From an uncultured Collinsella sp. (GTDB lineage Bacteria > Actinomycetota > Coriobacteriia > Coriobacteriales > Coriobacteriaceae): a DNA stretch of 17,161 bases. The stretch is from NCBI GenBank assembly GCA_900554255.1, contig USGN01000005.1, positions 1 through 17,161 of the forward strand, given 5' to 3'. Below the pieces are notes generated by a model. That model ran no database searches and was not told the DNA's origin. It saw nothing but the letters and a program-made list of their open reading frames with translations. Position numbers and translations under genes: made by a program. Positions 1 to 7,393 of this stretch are shown in pieces (the stretch's first letter is position 1; the number at the start of each line of letters is the position of its first letter).

Positions 1-1069
1 CGGCGCAACCCGGCTCATGGGTATGTGTGCAATCGCCAAACCGGCACGCGCGCGATGCCTCGACAATCTCGGGGAAGGCGCGCGCCAGACCCCGCTCGTG
101 ACCCACGAGCGGTAGGCTGCGCAGGCCCGGGGCATCGGCGATCACACCGGCGTCGCCCGGCAGCGTCACCATCACGCGCGCGACGGTAGTGTGACGGCCC
201 TGGTCGTCGCGTTCGCGCACACCGCCGGTCGCCAACGTATCGTGGCCCAGCAGTGCATTGAGCAGCGTCGACTTGCCGGCACCCGACTCGCCCAGAATCA
301 TGGCGCAGCTCCCGGCAGGCACGCAGGCACGGACCTCGTCTAGGCCGCGGCCCTCGGCAGAGGACGTCACGATCACGCGCACGTCCGGACCCACCAGGCG
401 GCGCACGCGGTCCAGATCGCGCTCGAGCTCCTCGGCATCGCAGCGGTCAGCTTTGGTGAGCACCACCACCGGCTCGGCATCGCAGTCGAGCGCCAACACC
501 AGCGAGCGCGCCACGCGGTCGAGCAGCACCTCACCGGCACCGAGCGCCTGCACGATTAGCACGCTATCCACGTTGGAGCAGAGCACCTGGCGCTCTCCGC
601 GGGCACGGCCGCGCCAACGCTCAAAGCTCGTACGGCGCGGCAGCACGCACTCAATCACGCCCATATCGTGCCCGGGAGCGCGGCGCACCGCCACACGGTC
701 GCCCACGGCAGGCAGCAGGACCTCGTCCTCGCCGCGCGACTTGGCAAACCCCACGGCATGCTCGGCGCGGAAGGTATCGTTGGCAGTCGCCACCAGCGGA
801 AACCCGCGATCCAAGCGCACCACGGCGCCAAGCTGCATCTGCTCGGGCTCCTCGGCATGTGCGCAGAAATCATCAAAGGCAGTCTGCTGGGCTTCATCGA
901 CCGGCAGGTCATCAAACGCCGGAACATCCTGCAGCGCATCGAGCCCCGGTACGCTCGCCAACAACTCCTCGGCAGACACGGGCGCTTCGGTCGCGAGCTT
1001 CCGACGACGGTCACGCTTAGCCCGCGCCCCCGTCGTCTTTTTCTTCGCTTTAGCCTTAGCCTTGCCCAC
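1..1069 (-). CDS. rsgA: Ribosome small-subunit-dependent GTPase RsgA (3' end cut off)
   Basis: RsgA is a circularly permuted GTPase that binds the 30S subunit late in assembly and acts in the cytoplasm. The 356 residues visible show the permuted order. A basic N-terminal tail (about residues 1-25, rich in K and R) is followed by an OB-like region (about 80-145). G4 TKAD is at 205-208, then G1 GESGAGKST at 260-268, a switch region RHTTVAR near 292-298 and G3 DAPG at 312-315. The start of the zinc knuckle follows (C342, C347, H349, C355). The last 40-60 residues should lie beyond base 1. The start is a GTG preceded by GGGAGG five bases upstream (1075-1080); no in-frame ATG fits. The gene lies downstream of the cation ATPase but behind a terminator hairpin, so it probably has its own promoter. 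The identity is secure; the tail is longer than in many homologues. Confidence 0.95.
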   Translation of the reverse strand, partial: MGKAKAKAKKKTTGARAKRDRRRKLATEAPVSAEELLASVPGLDALQDVPAFDDLPVDEAQQTAFDDFCAHAEEPEQMQLGAVVRLDRGFPLVATANDTFRAEHAVGFAKSRGEDEVLLPAVGDRVAVRRAPGHDMGVIECVLPRRTSFERWRGRARGERQVLCSNVDSVLIVQALGAGEVLLDRVARSLVLALDCDAEPVVVLTKADRCDAEELERDLDRVRRLVGPDVRVIVTSSAEGRGLDEVRACVPAGSCAMILGESGAGKSTLLNALLGHDTLATGGVRERDDQGRHTTVARVMVTLPGDAGVIADAPGLRSLPLVGHERGLARAFPEIVEASRACRFGDCTHTHEPGCA

Positions 1070-1112
1070 AAATGCCTCCCAGCAAAAAACCACACAACTG
1101 AGCAGGTATTTT

Positions 1113-1151
1113 AAATCAAAAAGAGCTGGCCGGGCAAAGCCCGACCAGCTC
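1113..1151 (-). terminator. Rho-independent terminator after the cation ATPase gene
   Basis: On the minus strand, 13-base arms (1139-1151 and 1123-1135) form a GC-rich stem around a TTT loop with a single G-U wobble, followed at once by a T-rich tract (1113-1122). The plus-strand direction lacks a T tract, so it ends leftward transcription from the ATPase gene, just before rsgA. Confidence 0.75.
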
Positions 1152-1211
1152 ACAAACTTTCCCTCAGCCCTTTATCATCCGCGCGGGAGAAAAGCCAGCA
1201 AGGATACCGCA

Positions 1212-1306
1212 GGGCCCGCCCGCCGGGAGGGGTTTCCTAAGGGCACATCCCGCAGCCGCAAAGCGGCGAGGACGTGCCCGTGGAAACCCCGCAGGCGGTC
1301 GGGCCC
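1212..1306 (-). repeat. Large stepped intergenic hairpin downstream of the ATPase gene
   Basis: Successive arms pair inward in register. 1212-1224 pairs with 1294-1306 (12 of 13). 1229-1237 (GGGGTTTCC) pairs with 1282-1290, perfectly. 1241-1246 (GGGCAC) pairs with 1274-1279, perfectly. 1255-1259 (GCCGC) pairs with 1263-1267 around an AAA loop. No U tract follows directly and a conventional terminator lies further downstream. It may be a 3'-UTR structure or a dispersed palindromic repeat; strand is given by the transcript it sits in. Confidence 0.7.
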
Positions 1307-1317
1307 GGACAGGAACA

Positions 1318-3999
1318 TTACTCTTTCTCGACCGCGCGCATGATCGCCTTGTAGATCTCCATCAACGGGATGATCAGGAAGGCCAGACCCAGCGCGGCAA
1401 GAACGCCCTTGAGTTCAAGCGTCACAGGGCCGAAGAACATCTCGGCAAGCGTCGGCTGCACGGTCACGATCACCGTCAGCACCAGTGCCAGCGCGGCAGA
1501 AGCCCACAGCCACTTGTTCTGCTTCTTCATGGTGAACAGCGACGCACGACGGCTGCGCATATTGAAGCAGTGGAAAATCTCGACCATGTTGAGTGTGATG
1601 AACGCCATCATCACGCCTTCCTCGTCGGCATTGCCGGCGATCATATCGGCGATGTGGATGTAGCCCATGTCAAAGTACACGCCCACAAAGAAGCTCGCCA
1701 GCACCAGCACGGTGATGATCAGGCCCTGGACCACGCAGTCCAGACCCATATGTCCGGCAAAGACGCCGTCCTTGGCGTTGCGCGGCTTGCGCTTCATGAT
1801 GTCGCCCTCGGCGTCCTCCATGCCCAGCGCGAGCGCGGGGAAGCAGTCGGTGACCAGGTTCACCCACAGCAGCTGCACCGGCTGAAAGATGGTAAAGCCG
1901 ATGAGCGTGGCGATGAATACCGAGAAGACCTCGGCAAGGTTGGCCGAAAGCAGGAACTGGATGACCTTGCGGATGTTGTCGTAGATGCGACGGCCCTCTT
2001 CGCAGGCACCGATGATGGTGGCGAAGTTGTCGTCGGCGAGCACCATGTCGGCAACGTTCTTGGTGACGTCGGTACCGGTGATGCCCATGCCCACGCCGAT
2101 GTCGGCACGCTTGATGGACGGGGCGTCGTTGACGCCGTCGCCCGTCATGGCCACGATCTGGTCGCGCGACTTCCAAGCCTCGACGATGCGGGTCTTATGC
2201 TCGGGCTGAACGCGGGCGTACACGCCGTAGTCCTCGATGTGCGCGTCGAGCTCCTCGTCGCTCATGCGATCGAGGTCGGCACCGGTGATGGCATGGCTGC
2301 GATCGGTGACGATGCCCAGCTGCTTGGCGATGGCCACGGCGGTGTCGATGTGGTCGCCCGTGATCATGACGGTGCGAATACCGGCATCGTGGGCCTCGCG
2401 GATGGCGTCGGCGACCTCGGGGCGGACAGGGTCAATCATGCCGGACAGGCCGCAGAAGACCAGGTCATGCTCGAGCGCAGCGGGGCTGCAGTCGCTCGGG
2501 ACCTCGGTGTAGGTGCGGCTTGCCAGCGCCAGCACGCGCAGGGCCTCGTCGGCCATGGCCTTGTTGGCGGCCACGAGCTCGGCGCGACGCTCCTCGGTCA
2601 GCGGAACGACCTTATCACCCTCGTAGATATGGGTGCACAGGCCGATCACCACGTCGGGCGCGCCCTTGGTGTACTGCTCATACTCGCCGTCCAGGGTCTC
2701 GACGACCACGGACATCATCTTGCGGCCCGAGTCGAACGGGGCCTCGCCCACGCGCGGGTGCTCGGCAGTCAAACCAGTAAGACCAGCCTTGCCGGCATCG
2801 TTGACAAGTGCGCACTCGGTCGGCTCGCCCACGGCCTCGCCCAGCTCCTCGTCCCACTGGGCATCGGAGCACAGAGCCATGCCGGCCAGGAACTTCTCCT
2901 TAGGCGCGGCGAGCTCGTGCTTGACGACGGTCATCTTGTTTTGGGTAAGGGTACCGGTCTTGTCGGAGCAGATGGTCTGCGTGCAGCCAAGGGTCTCGAC
3001 GGCAGAGAGCTTGCGGATAATCGCCTGGCGCTTGGCCATTTTGGTCACGCCGAGCGAAAGCACGATAGTCACGACGGCAACCAGACCCTCAGGGATGGCG
3101 GCGACGGCAAGCGAGACGGCGACCATAAAGGTATCGAGCAGGGCGGTCGGGTCGGTAAGAACGTTGCCCACGCCGTGACGGATGATGTCGACGCCAAAGA
3201 TGACGACGCAGATGACGATAACCATGATGGTAAGGATGCGGCTGAGCTCGGCAAGCTTCACCTGCAGCGGCGTGAGCTCTTCCTTGGCCTCGGCCAGGGC
3301 GCCGGCGATCTTGCCCATCTCGGTGTTCATACCGGTGCCGACCACGACGGCGCGACCGCGGCCGTATACCACGGTGGAACCCATGTAGCACATGTTCTTG
3401 CGGTCGCCGAGCGGCACGTCGTCGGTGCCGGCGGCGAGCTCAATGACGTTGGCATGCTTCTCGACGGGCACGGACTCGCCGGTAAGGGCGGCCTCCTCGA
3501 TCTTCATCGTGGCGCTCTCGAGCACACGGCAGTCGGCCGGGACGGAGTCGCCCGCCTCGAGCATGATCACATCGCCGGGCACGAGCTCGGCGCTCGGCAG
3601 GTGCACGAGCTTGCCGTCGCGCAGCACCTTGGACTGCGCCGCGCTCATCTCCTGCAGGGCCTCGAGGGCCTCCTCGCTTTTAGCCTCCTGGACCACGCCC
3701 AGCACCGAGTTGACGATAACGACGAACATGATAATGGCGACGTCGGCAAAATCGGGCTCGCCCTTGACCATGCCCGTAAGTGCGCTGATAACGGCGGCAA
3801 CGATCAGCATGATGACCATAGGGTCTGCCATCTGCTCAAAGAAACGCTTCCACAGCGGCGTCTTCTCGGCTTCCTCGAGCTTGTTAGGGCCTGTCTTGGC
3901 GAGGCGCGACGACGCCTCGCCGTTGCTCAGGCCGAGATTCTCATCGACGCCTTGGTCGCTGAGCACCTCCGCCGCGGCGGACAGGTATTCCTTTTGCAT
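1318..3999 (-). CDS. P2A-type cation-transporting ATPase (calcium-pump-like)
   Basis: This is an 893-residue integral membrane pump that should couple ATP hydrolysis to cation export, most likely Ca2+. Visible in order: N-terminal cation-ATPase domain (about 5-75), actuator motif TGES (173-176), M4 motif PEGL (303-306), phosphorylation motif DKTGT with D346, nucleotide-domain KGAPD (445-449), TGD (547-549), TGDGVND (619-625), then M5-M10. Residues matching both Ca2+ sites of the SERCA pump are present: E304 in M4, N687 and E690 in M5, N714, T717 and D718 in M6, and E807 in M8. This argues for a SERCA/PMR1-like rather than a heavy-metal pump. Mn2+ transport cannot be excluded. The ATG at 3999 has a strong AGGAGGGG Shine-Dalgarno (4007-4014), part of which is paired in a leader hairpin. 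The next gene leftward, rsgA, is unrelated. Confidence 0.95.
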   Translation of the reverse strand: MQKEYLSAAAEVLSDQGVDENLGLSNGEASSRLAKTGPNKLEEAEKTPLWKRFFEQMADPMVIMLIVAAVISALTGMVKGEPDFADVAIIMFVVIVNSVLGVVQEAKSEEALEALQEMSAAQSKVLRDGKLVHLPSAELVPGDVIMLEAGDSVPADCRVLESATMKIEEAALTGESVPVEKHANVIELAAGTDDVPLGDRKNMCYMGSTVVYGRGRAVVVGTGMNTEMGKIAGALAEAKEELTPLQVKLAELSRILTIMVIVICVVIFGVDIIRHGVGNVLTDPTALLDTFMVAVSLAVAAIPEGLVAVVTIVLSLGVTKMAKRQAIIRKLSAVETLGCTQTICSDKTGTLTQNKMTVVKHELAAPKEKFLAGMALCSDAQWDEELGEAVGEPTECALVNDAGKAGLTGLTAEHPRVGEAPFDSGRKMMSVVVETLDGEYEQYTKGAPDVVIGLCTHIYEGDKVVPLTEERRAELVAANKAMADEALRVLALASRTYTEVPSDCSPAALEHDLVFCGLSGMIDPVRPEVADAIREAHDAGIRTVMITGDHIDTAVAIAKQLGIVTDRSHAITGADLDRMSDEELDAHIEDYGVYARVQPEHKTRIVEAWKSRDQIVAMTGDGVNDAPSIKRADIGVGMGITGTDVTKNVADMVLADDNFATIIGACEEGRRIYDNIRKVIQFLLSANLAEVFSVFIATLIGFTIFQPVQLLWVNLVTDCFPALALGMEDAEGDIMKRKPRNAKDGVFAGHMGLDCVVQGLIITVLVLASFFVGVYFDMGYIHIADMIAGNADEEGVMMAFITLNMVEIFHCFNMRSRRASLFTMKKQNKWLWASAALALVLTVIVTVQPTLAEMFFGPVTLELKGVLAALGLAFLIIPLMEIYKAIMRAVEKE

Positions 4000-4009
4000 A
4001 TAGAGTCCC

Positions 4010-4108
4010 CTCCTGGGATTCGGGCCACTCAGCAGATTGATGCCCGATCATAATTCCCAGGAGAAGGGCAAGGGCTCATCAAGGCTGCCGTGCTGAGCGG
4101 CAGTTGAT
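4010..4108 (-). promoter_or_regulatory. Two-hairpin leader with complementary loops, sequestering the ATPase ribosome-binding site
   Basis: Read on the minus strand, hairpin 1 (4108-4078) has a 6-bp stem CTGCCG/CGGCAG extended by ATCAA/TTGAT, with loop CTCAGCA (4097-4091). After a 14-nt linker, hairpin 2 (4063-4010) has a 9-bp outer stem CTCCTGGGA/TCCCAGGAG and an inner stem CGGGC/GCCCG. Its apical loop contains TGCTGAG (4034-4028), the exact complement of the hairpin 1 loop. The 3' outer arm contains AGGAG of the ATPase Shine-Dalgarno sequence. The pairing is visible in the sequence; a translational switching role is inferred. I do not recognise it as a known riboswitch class. Confidence 0.6.
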
Positions 4109-4117
4109 AGTGGAGCT

Positions 4118-4147
4118 ATGGTACCCCAAAGCGACGCGTCTAGCCAA
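4118..4147 (-). promoter_or_regulatory. Candidate promoter of the cation ATPase gene
   Basis: On the minus strand TTGGCT (4147-4142) and TACCAT (4123-4118) are 18 bases apart, each matching 4 of 6 consensus positions. A start near A4111 would begin the transcript three bases before leader hairpin 1. That agreement, not the hexamers alone, is the reason for listing it. Confidence 0.35.
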
Positions 4148-4346
4148 AACATTCCAATTGGAAACACGGCTCGAGTGCAACGATGCAGACCGTGTGATGC
4201 TCAATATTGATAAAACGTTTTTTCTTCGGCGCATCATCGAACTAAAATATCGCCCAGATAGCAGCGGTTAGAACGGTTGGTAAAGTTTTTGCATATACCG
4301 TTTTTCCGCAAAAAATGAACTTCTAATTCGGCATACGGTCGATTTT

Positions 4347-4377
4347 TTGAGGTATTCGGTCGGCATTTCGTTATAAT
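4347..4377 (+). promoter_or_regulatory. Promoter of the pyruvate kinase gene
   Basis: A perfect -10 TATAAT (4372-4377) lies in an AT-rich stretch. A weak -35 TTGAGG (4347-4352) is 19 bases upstream, longer than ideal. The start would be near 4384, giving a leader of about 55 bases. Between this promoter and the ATPase leader (about 4150-4340) the DNA is AT-rich with no gene seen. Confidence 0.6.
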
Positions 4378-4440
4378 CATCTCAGTTTTATTTCTTATGG
4401 TTTATCTATCAGCGCAAGACGATGTCAGATGGAGGTCTGA

Positions 4441-5901
4441 ATGTACAAGCGCACCAAGATTGTATGCACCATGGGTCCCGCCTGCGATAGCGACGAGACC
4501 ATCCGCGAGATGATCAAGGCGGGCATGAACGTCGCCCGTTTTAACTTCTCGCACGGATCCTACGACGAGCACCACGGTCGCATCGAGCGCGTCCGTCGTA
4601 TTTCCAAGGAGCTCGGTCTGCCCGTCGGCATCCTGCTCGACACCAAGGGCCCCGAGGTCCGCACCGGCCTTTTGGTCGATGGCAAGAAGGTTGCCGTCAA
4701 GACCGGCGACAAGATCGTCGTCACCGCTCAGCCCACGTCCGAGGATTTCCACGGCACCGCTGAGCACATCTCCCTCGACTACCTGGCTCTGCCCTCCGAG
4801 GTCGAGAAGGGCTCCCTCATCCTGATCGATGACGGCCTGGTTGCCCTCGAGGTCGAGTCCGTCGACGGCCAGGACATGACCTGCGTCGTTAAGAACGACG
4901 GCCTGATCGGCGAGCGCAAGGGCGTCAACATGCCCAACGTCAACATCTCGCTGCCCGCCATCACCGAGCGCGATCGTCAGGACATCCTCTTTGGCCTGAC
5001 CGAGAACATCGACTACATCGCCGCTTCCTTCATCCGTGACGGCGAGTCCGTCCGCGGCATCCGCGAGCTTTGCCGCGAGAACGGCGGCGAGCACGTGACG
5101 ATCTTCCCGAAGATCGAGTGCGCCCTGGGCGTCGAGAACTTCGACGAGATCCTCGAGGCTTCCGACGGCATCATGGTCGCCCGTGGCGACCTGGGCATCG
5201 AGATCAAGCCCGAGCTCGTTCCGCACATCCAGAAGGAGATCATCGCTAAGTGCAACGCGGCCTACAAGCCCGTTATCACCGCTACGCAGATGCTCGACTC
5301 CATGCAGCAGAACCCGCGCCCGACGCGCGCCGAGGTTGCCGACGTTGCTAACGCCATTTACGACGGCACCGACGCCGTTATGCTTTCCGGCGAGTCCGCT
5401 GCCGGCAAGTACCCGGTCGAGGCCGTCAAGATGCAGGCCAGCATCGCTCTCGAGACCGAGAAGTACCTCCCGGCCCACGCTCCGCTCGAGGTTCCGGCCG
5501 ATGCTCACGGCACCCGCGTCGTCAACAACGTTGTGGGTATGTCCGCTGTGAACATGGCTACCACCGTTGGCGCCAAGTGCATCACCGTGCCGACGACCAC
5601 CGGTCGTACCGCTCGCCTGATCTCGCACTTCCGTCCCAACATGCCGATCTGCGCGTTCTCCCGCCACGAGTGGGCCGTCCAGCAGATGATCATGTACTGG
5701 GGCGTTATCCCGCACCAGGCCGAGATTACCCAGGGCACCGTCAACGGCACGATCGTCAAGGCGATCGAGACCGCTAAGGAGCTCGGCTACGTCGAGGCCG
5801 GCGACCTGACCGTCGCTACCGCCGGCGATCCCCGCATGAGCGTCCAGCTCGAGGACAAGGTCTCCTCGACCAACGTCGCTTACGTCGCTCAGGTGCGCTA
5901 A
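4441..5901 (+). CDS. pyk: Pyruvate kinase
   Basis: This cytoplasmic glycolytic enzyme converts phosphoenolpyruvate and ADP to pyruvate and ATP. At 486 residues it has the usual bacterial length without the extra C-terminal PEP-utiliser domain seen in some Gram-positive forms. Landmarks: NFSHGS (35-40), DTKGPEVRTG (67-76), the signature FPKIECALG with catalytic K224, MVARGDLG (245-252) with metal-binding residues, TATQML (280-285), ADVANA (300-305) and MLSGES (314-319). The B domain occupies about 72-165 and the allosteric C domain about 350-486. The ATG at 4441 follows GGAGG (4431-4435). The gene is monocistronic, with a TATAAT promoter and a strong terminator. Compared with its neighbours it favours GCT, CGT and TCC codons alongside C-ending ones, as expected for a highly expressed gene. 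Confidence 0.98.
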   Translation: MYKRTKIVCTMGPACDSDETIREMIKAGMNVARFNFSHGSYDEHHGRIERVRRISKELGLPVGILLDTKGPEVRTGLLVDGKKVAVKTGDKIVVTAQPTSEDFHGTAEHISLDYLALPSEVEKGSLILIDDGLVALEVESVDGQDMTCVVKNDGLIGERKGVNMPNVNISLPAITERDRQDILFGLTENIDYIAASFIRDGESVRGIRELCRENGGEHVTIFPKIECALGVENFDEILEASDGIMVARGDLGIEIKPELVPHIQKEIIAKCNAAYKPVITATQMLDSMQQNPRPTRAEVADVANAIYDGTDAVMLSGESAAGKYPVEAVKMQASIALETEKYLPAHAPLEVPADAHGTRVVNNVVGMSAVNMATTVGAKCITVPTTTGRTARLISHFRPNMPICAFSRHEWAVQQMIMYWGVIPHQAEITQGTVNGTIVKAIETAKELGYVEAGDLTVATAGDPRMSVQLEDKVSSTNVAYVAQVR

Positions 5902-5930
5902 GTCGTACTTGCAAGCAGGTTTGCATTGCA

Positions 5931-5966
5931 AAGGGCCCGGAAGGCAAAGCCTTCCGGGCCCTTTTT
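5931..5966 (+). terminator. Strong rho-independent terminator of pyk
   Basis: Arms 5931-5945 and 5949-5963 pair perfectly (core GGGCCCGGAAGGC) around an AAA loop, and the stem runs into TTTTT at 5962-5966. It lies 30 bases after the pyk stop codon. Confidence 0.93.
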
Positions 5967-6106
5967 CTATGCCAATGCCGGCACACGGCAAAACACACAC
6001 TCATTTCTTTACCAAAAGCGCGAAATCCACCCTTCGAGGCCCAATAAATATAGTCCCAAGCGATAAAAGTGTTCGCCCGGTGGCAAACCCGCACCTTGAC
6101 CGACGC

Positions 6107-6124
6107 TGCTAAATCGTTTTAGCA
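6107..6124. repeat. Short palindrome TGCTAAA-N4-TTTAGCA
   Basis: A perfect 7-bp dyad with a 4-base centre (TCGT) lies in the non-coding stretch between pyk and the next gene. TTGACC lies just upstream (6096-6101). It could be an operator or a small hairpin; no convincing -10 element was found beside it, so its role is unknown. Confidence 0.4.
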
Positions 6125-6140
6125 AGAGTCAGATCGACCT

Positions 6141-6274
6141 GGTTTTCGGAAGTGCGGGGAAAAATTGCTTACCCCCGAGCACAAGCCCTTTTATTTCAAC
6201 AAAACCCCTGATAAAGTTGGCTCAAATACCGCTTGTGCTTTGCCTGTTTGTCTTTTTCCCCGCACTTCCGAAAC
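6141..6274. repeat. 134-bp nested inverted repeat
   Basis: The outer arms are 6141-6164 and 6253-6274: a perfect 19-bp complement (TCGGAAGTGCGGGGAAAAA on the left) plus GGTTT/AAACC with a one-base length difference. After equal 13-base unpaired spacers there is a second perfect 9-bp pair, AGCACAAGC (6178-6186) with GCTTGTGCT (6231-6239). Further weak pairing (CAAC/GTTG, TATTT/AAATA) lies near the centre. It occupies most of the space between the pyk terminator and the gene starting at 6320. The rest of 5967-6319 shows no gene. Confidence 0.7.
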
Positions 6275-6319
6275 CGATAGCCTTTCTAGCCCAAACAACG
6301 CTCGAACGATCGGATTGCC

Positions 6320-7393
6320 ATGTCATTTCTCGCTTGCGGACCCACAGCTTTTCAGTACTATCGCATCCCGCCCCAGATACTAGGACTCTATCCGGCAATC
6401 CTGCCGCCCGACCATGACCATCGCTTGGTGCATTACTCAAAACAACCAGTATTTAAAGACTTGCTCGGCACACCAGTTTGGAGATTCGTGGGCGAAAGAA
6501 AACAGCGCGCGAACGGAAAGCTATTTCATAGCCGTCTGCTAACCCAAGAGCCGCCTCCTGGGTCGTTTAGGCAGACTGAACATGGGTTTGATGTCACGTC
6601 GCCTGAGTTTACGCTACTCAACCTTGCTACGCAGGTCTCGCGCAACCAGTTACTCATGGCTTGCTACGAGATGTGCGGCTCCTTTGCAGTGTTCACGCCT
6701 TGTAAACGGGCGCAGCAGCAGCTCGATGAAGCAATTTCGCTTAAGCTCATTCCGCCCGACTGTGGTTGGAAACGCGTTGTCGACACCAAGGGCAATGACA
6801 CCAACCTGTGGAAGCGCCCACCGCTCCTCAGCGCAGCGGATATCGCCGCGTTCGCCAAGCAGGCCGCAGGCCTGCGCGGCGTTAAACAACTGCGCTGGGC
6901 AGCCGAGCACATGACGGGGCAGACCGCCTCACCCTTCGAAGTACAGACCTCCATGCTTGTCTCGCTCCCCCGCGACGAGGGCGGCATGGGCATCAACATC
7001 GCAAACAACGTGCGCATCCCACTCAGCGACGCCGCACGCTCACTGTATGACAAAACCTGCTGCTACGCCGATATCCTCATAGAGAGCAACATCGACAGCA
7101 TGGGCGTCATTTTGGAATGCCAAGGCCGCTCCGCCCATGACAGCGAAGCCGCAAGTCTCTCCGATGCCGAGCGCACCACCGCCCTCACAAGCATGGGCTA
7201 TGACGTTATCCAGATAACCTATGAGCAAATCAAGGACACGAAGAGCTTTAACAACATCGCCGAGCTCATTCATAAAAAGGCGGGGCTCCCCTACATCCCA
7301 AAGACCGATCAGGAACGCACCGCCGCAGAAACCCTGCGACGGGAGCTGTTGGTCAATTGGGATGAACTGTTCTCCGTTAAGCCGGCCGGCTAG
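6320..7393 (+). CDS. Solitary PD-(D/E)XK-like (DUF559-like) protein
   Basis: This is a 357-residue soluble protein with no signal peptide or membrane segment seen. The C-terminal half (about 195-305) looks like a restriction-endonuclease-like fold: SPFEVQ with E207, a GG turn (221-222), ADILIE with D251, ILECQGR with E266 and Q268, then a helix and GYDVIQITYEQI. E...D...ExQ would be a variant of the D-ExK catalytic set. The N-terminal part includes TSPEFTLLNLATQVS (93-107) and ELCG-like EMCG (117-120). It resembles AbiEi-like and DUF559-like ORFs that I recall as numerous in Coriobacteriia. No partner toxin or methylase is adjacent. The ATG lacks a good Shine-Dalgarno sequence. Base composition appears less GC-rich than the neighbours, which may indicate transfer. 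Nuclease activity is inferred only. Confidence 0.7.
   Translation: MSFLACGPTAFQYYRIPPQILGLYPAILPPDHDHRLVHYSKQPVFKDLLGTPVWRFVGERKQRANGKLFHSRLLTQEPPPGSFRQTEHGFDVTSPEFTLLNLATQVSRNQLLMACYEMCGSFAVFTPCKRAQQQLDEAISLKLIPPDCGWKRVVDTKGNDTNLWKRPPLLSAADIAAFAKQAAGLRGVKQLRWAAEHMTGQTASPFEVQTSMLVSLPRDEGGMGINIANNVRIPLSDAARSLYDKTCCYADILIESNIDSMGVILECQGRSAHDSEAASLSDAERTTALTSMGYDVIQITYEQIKDTKSFNNIAELIHKKAGLPYIPKTDQERTAAETLRRELLVNWDELFSVKPAG

Noticed and set aside
258..1343. 361-codon plus-strand open frame over rsgA
   Set aside because: It is a Ser/Arg/Thr-rich shadow of rsgA that also crosses the terminator and the large hairpin.
1570..4053. 827-codon open frame on the plus strand opposite the cation ATPase
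   Set aside because: It is antisense to a gene with complete P-type ATPase motifs; the translation is rich in H, D, G and V with no family features, typical of a GC-rich shadow frame.
4010..4108. yybP-ykoY manganese riboswitch before the P-type ATPase
   Set aside because: This class often precedes such pumps, but its conserved paired loops were not found; only the two hairpins with complementary loops are present.
4402..6000. 532-codon minus-strand open frame opposite pyk
   Set aside because: It runs through the pyk terminator and covers an unambiguous pyruvate kinase; composition is low-complexity.
6130..6285. Target-site duplication flanking the 134-bp inverted repeat
   Set aside because: The flanks (ATCGACCT on the left, GATAGCCT on the right) do not form a convincing direct repeat, so a transposon origin is not claimed.
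6165..6417. Short open frames (66-72 codons) over the inverted repeat
   Set aside because: They overlap the repeat and the start of the 6320 gene, lack ribosome-binding sites and show no family features.
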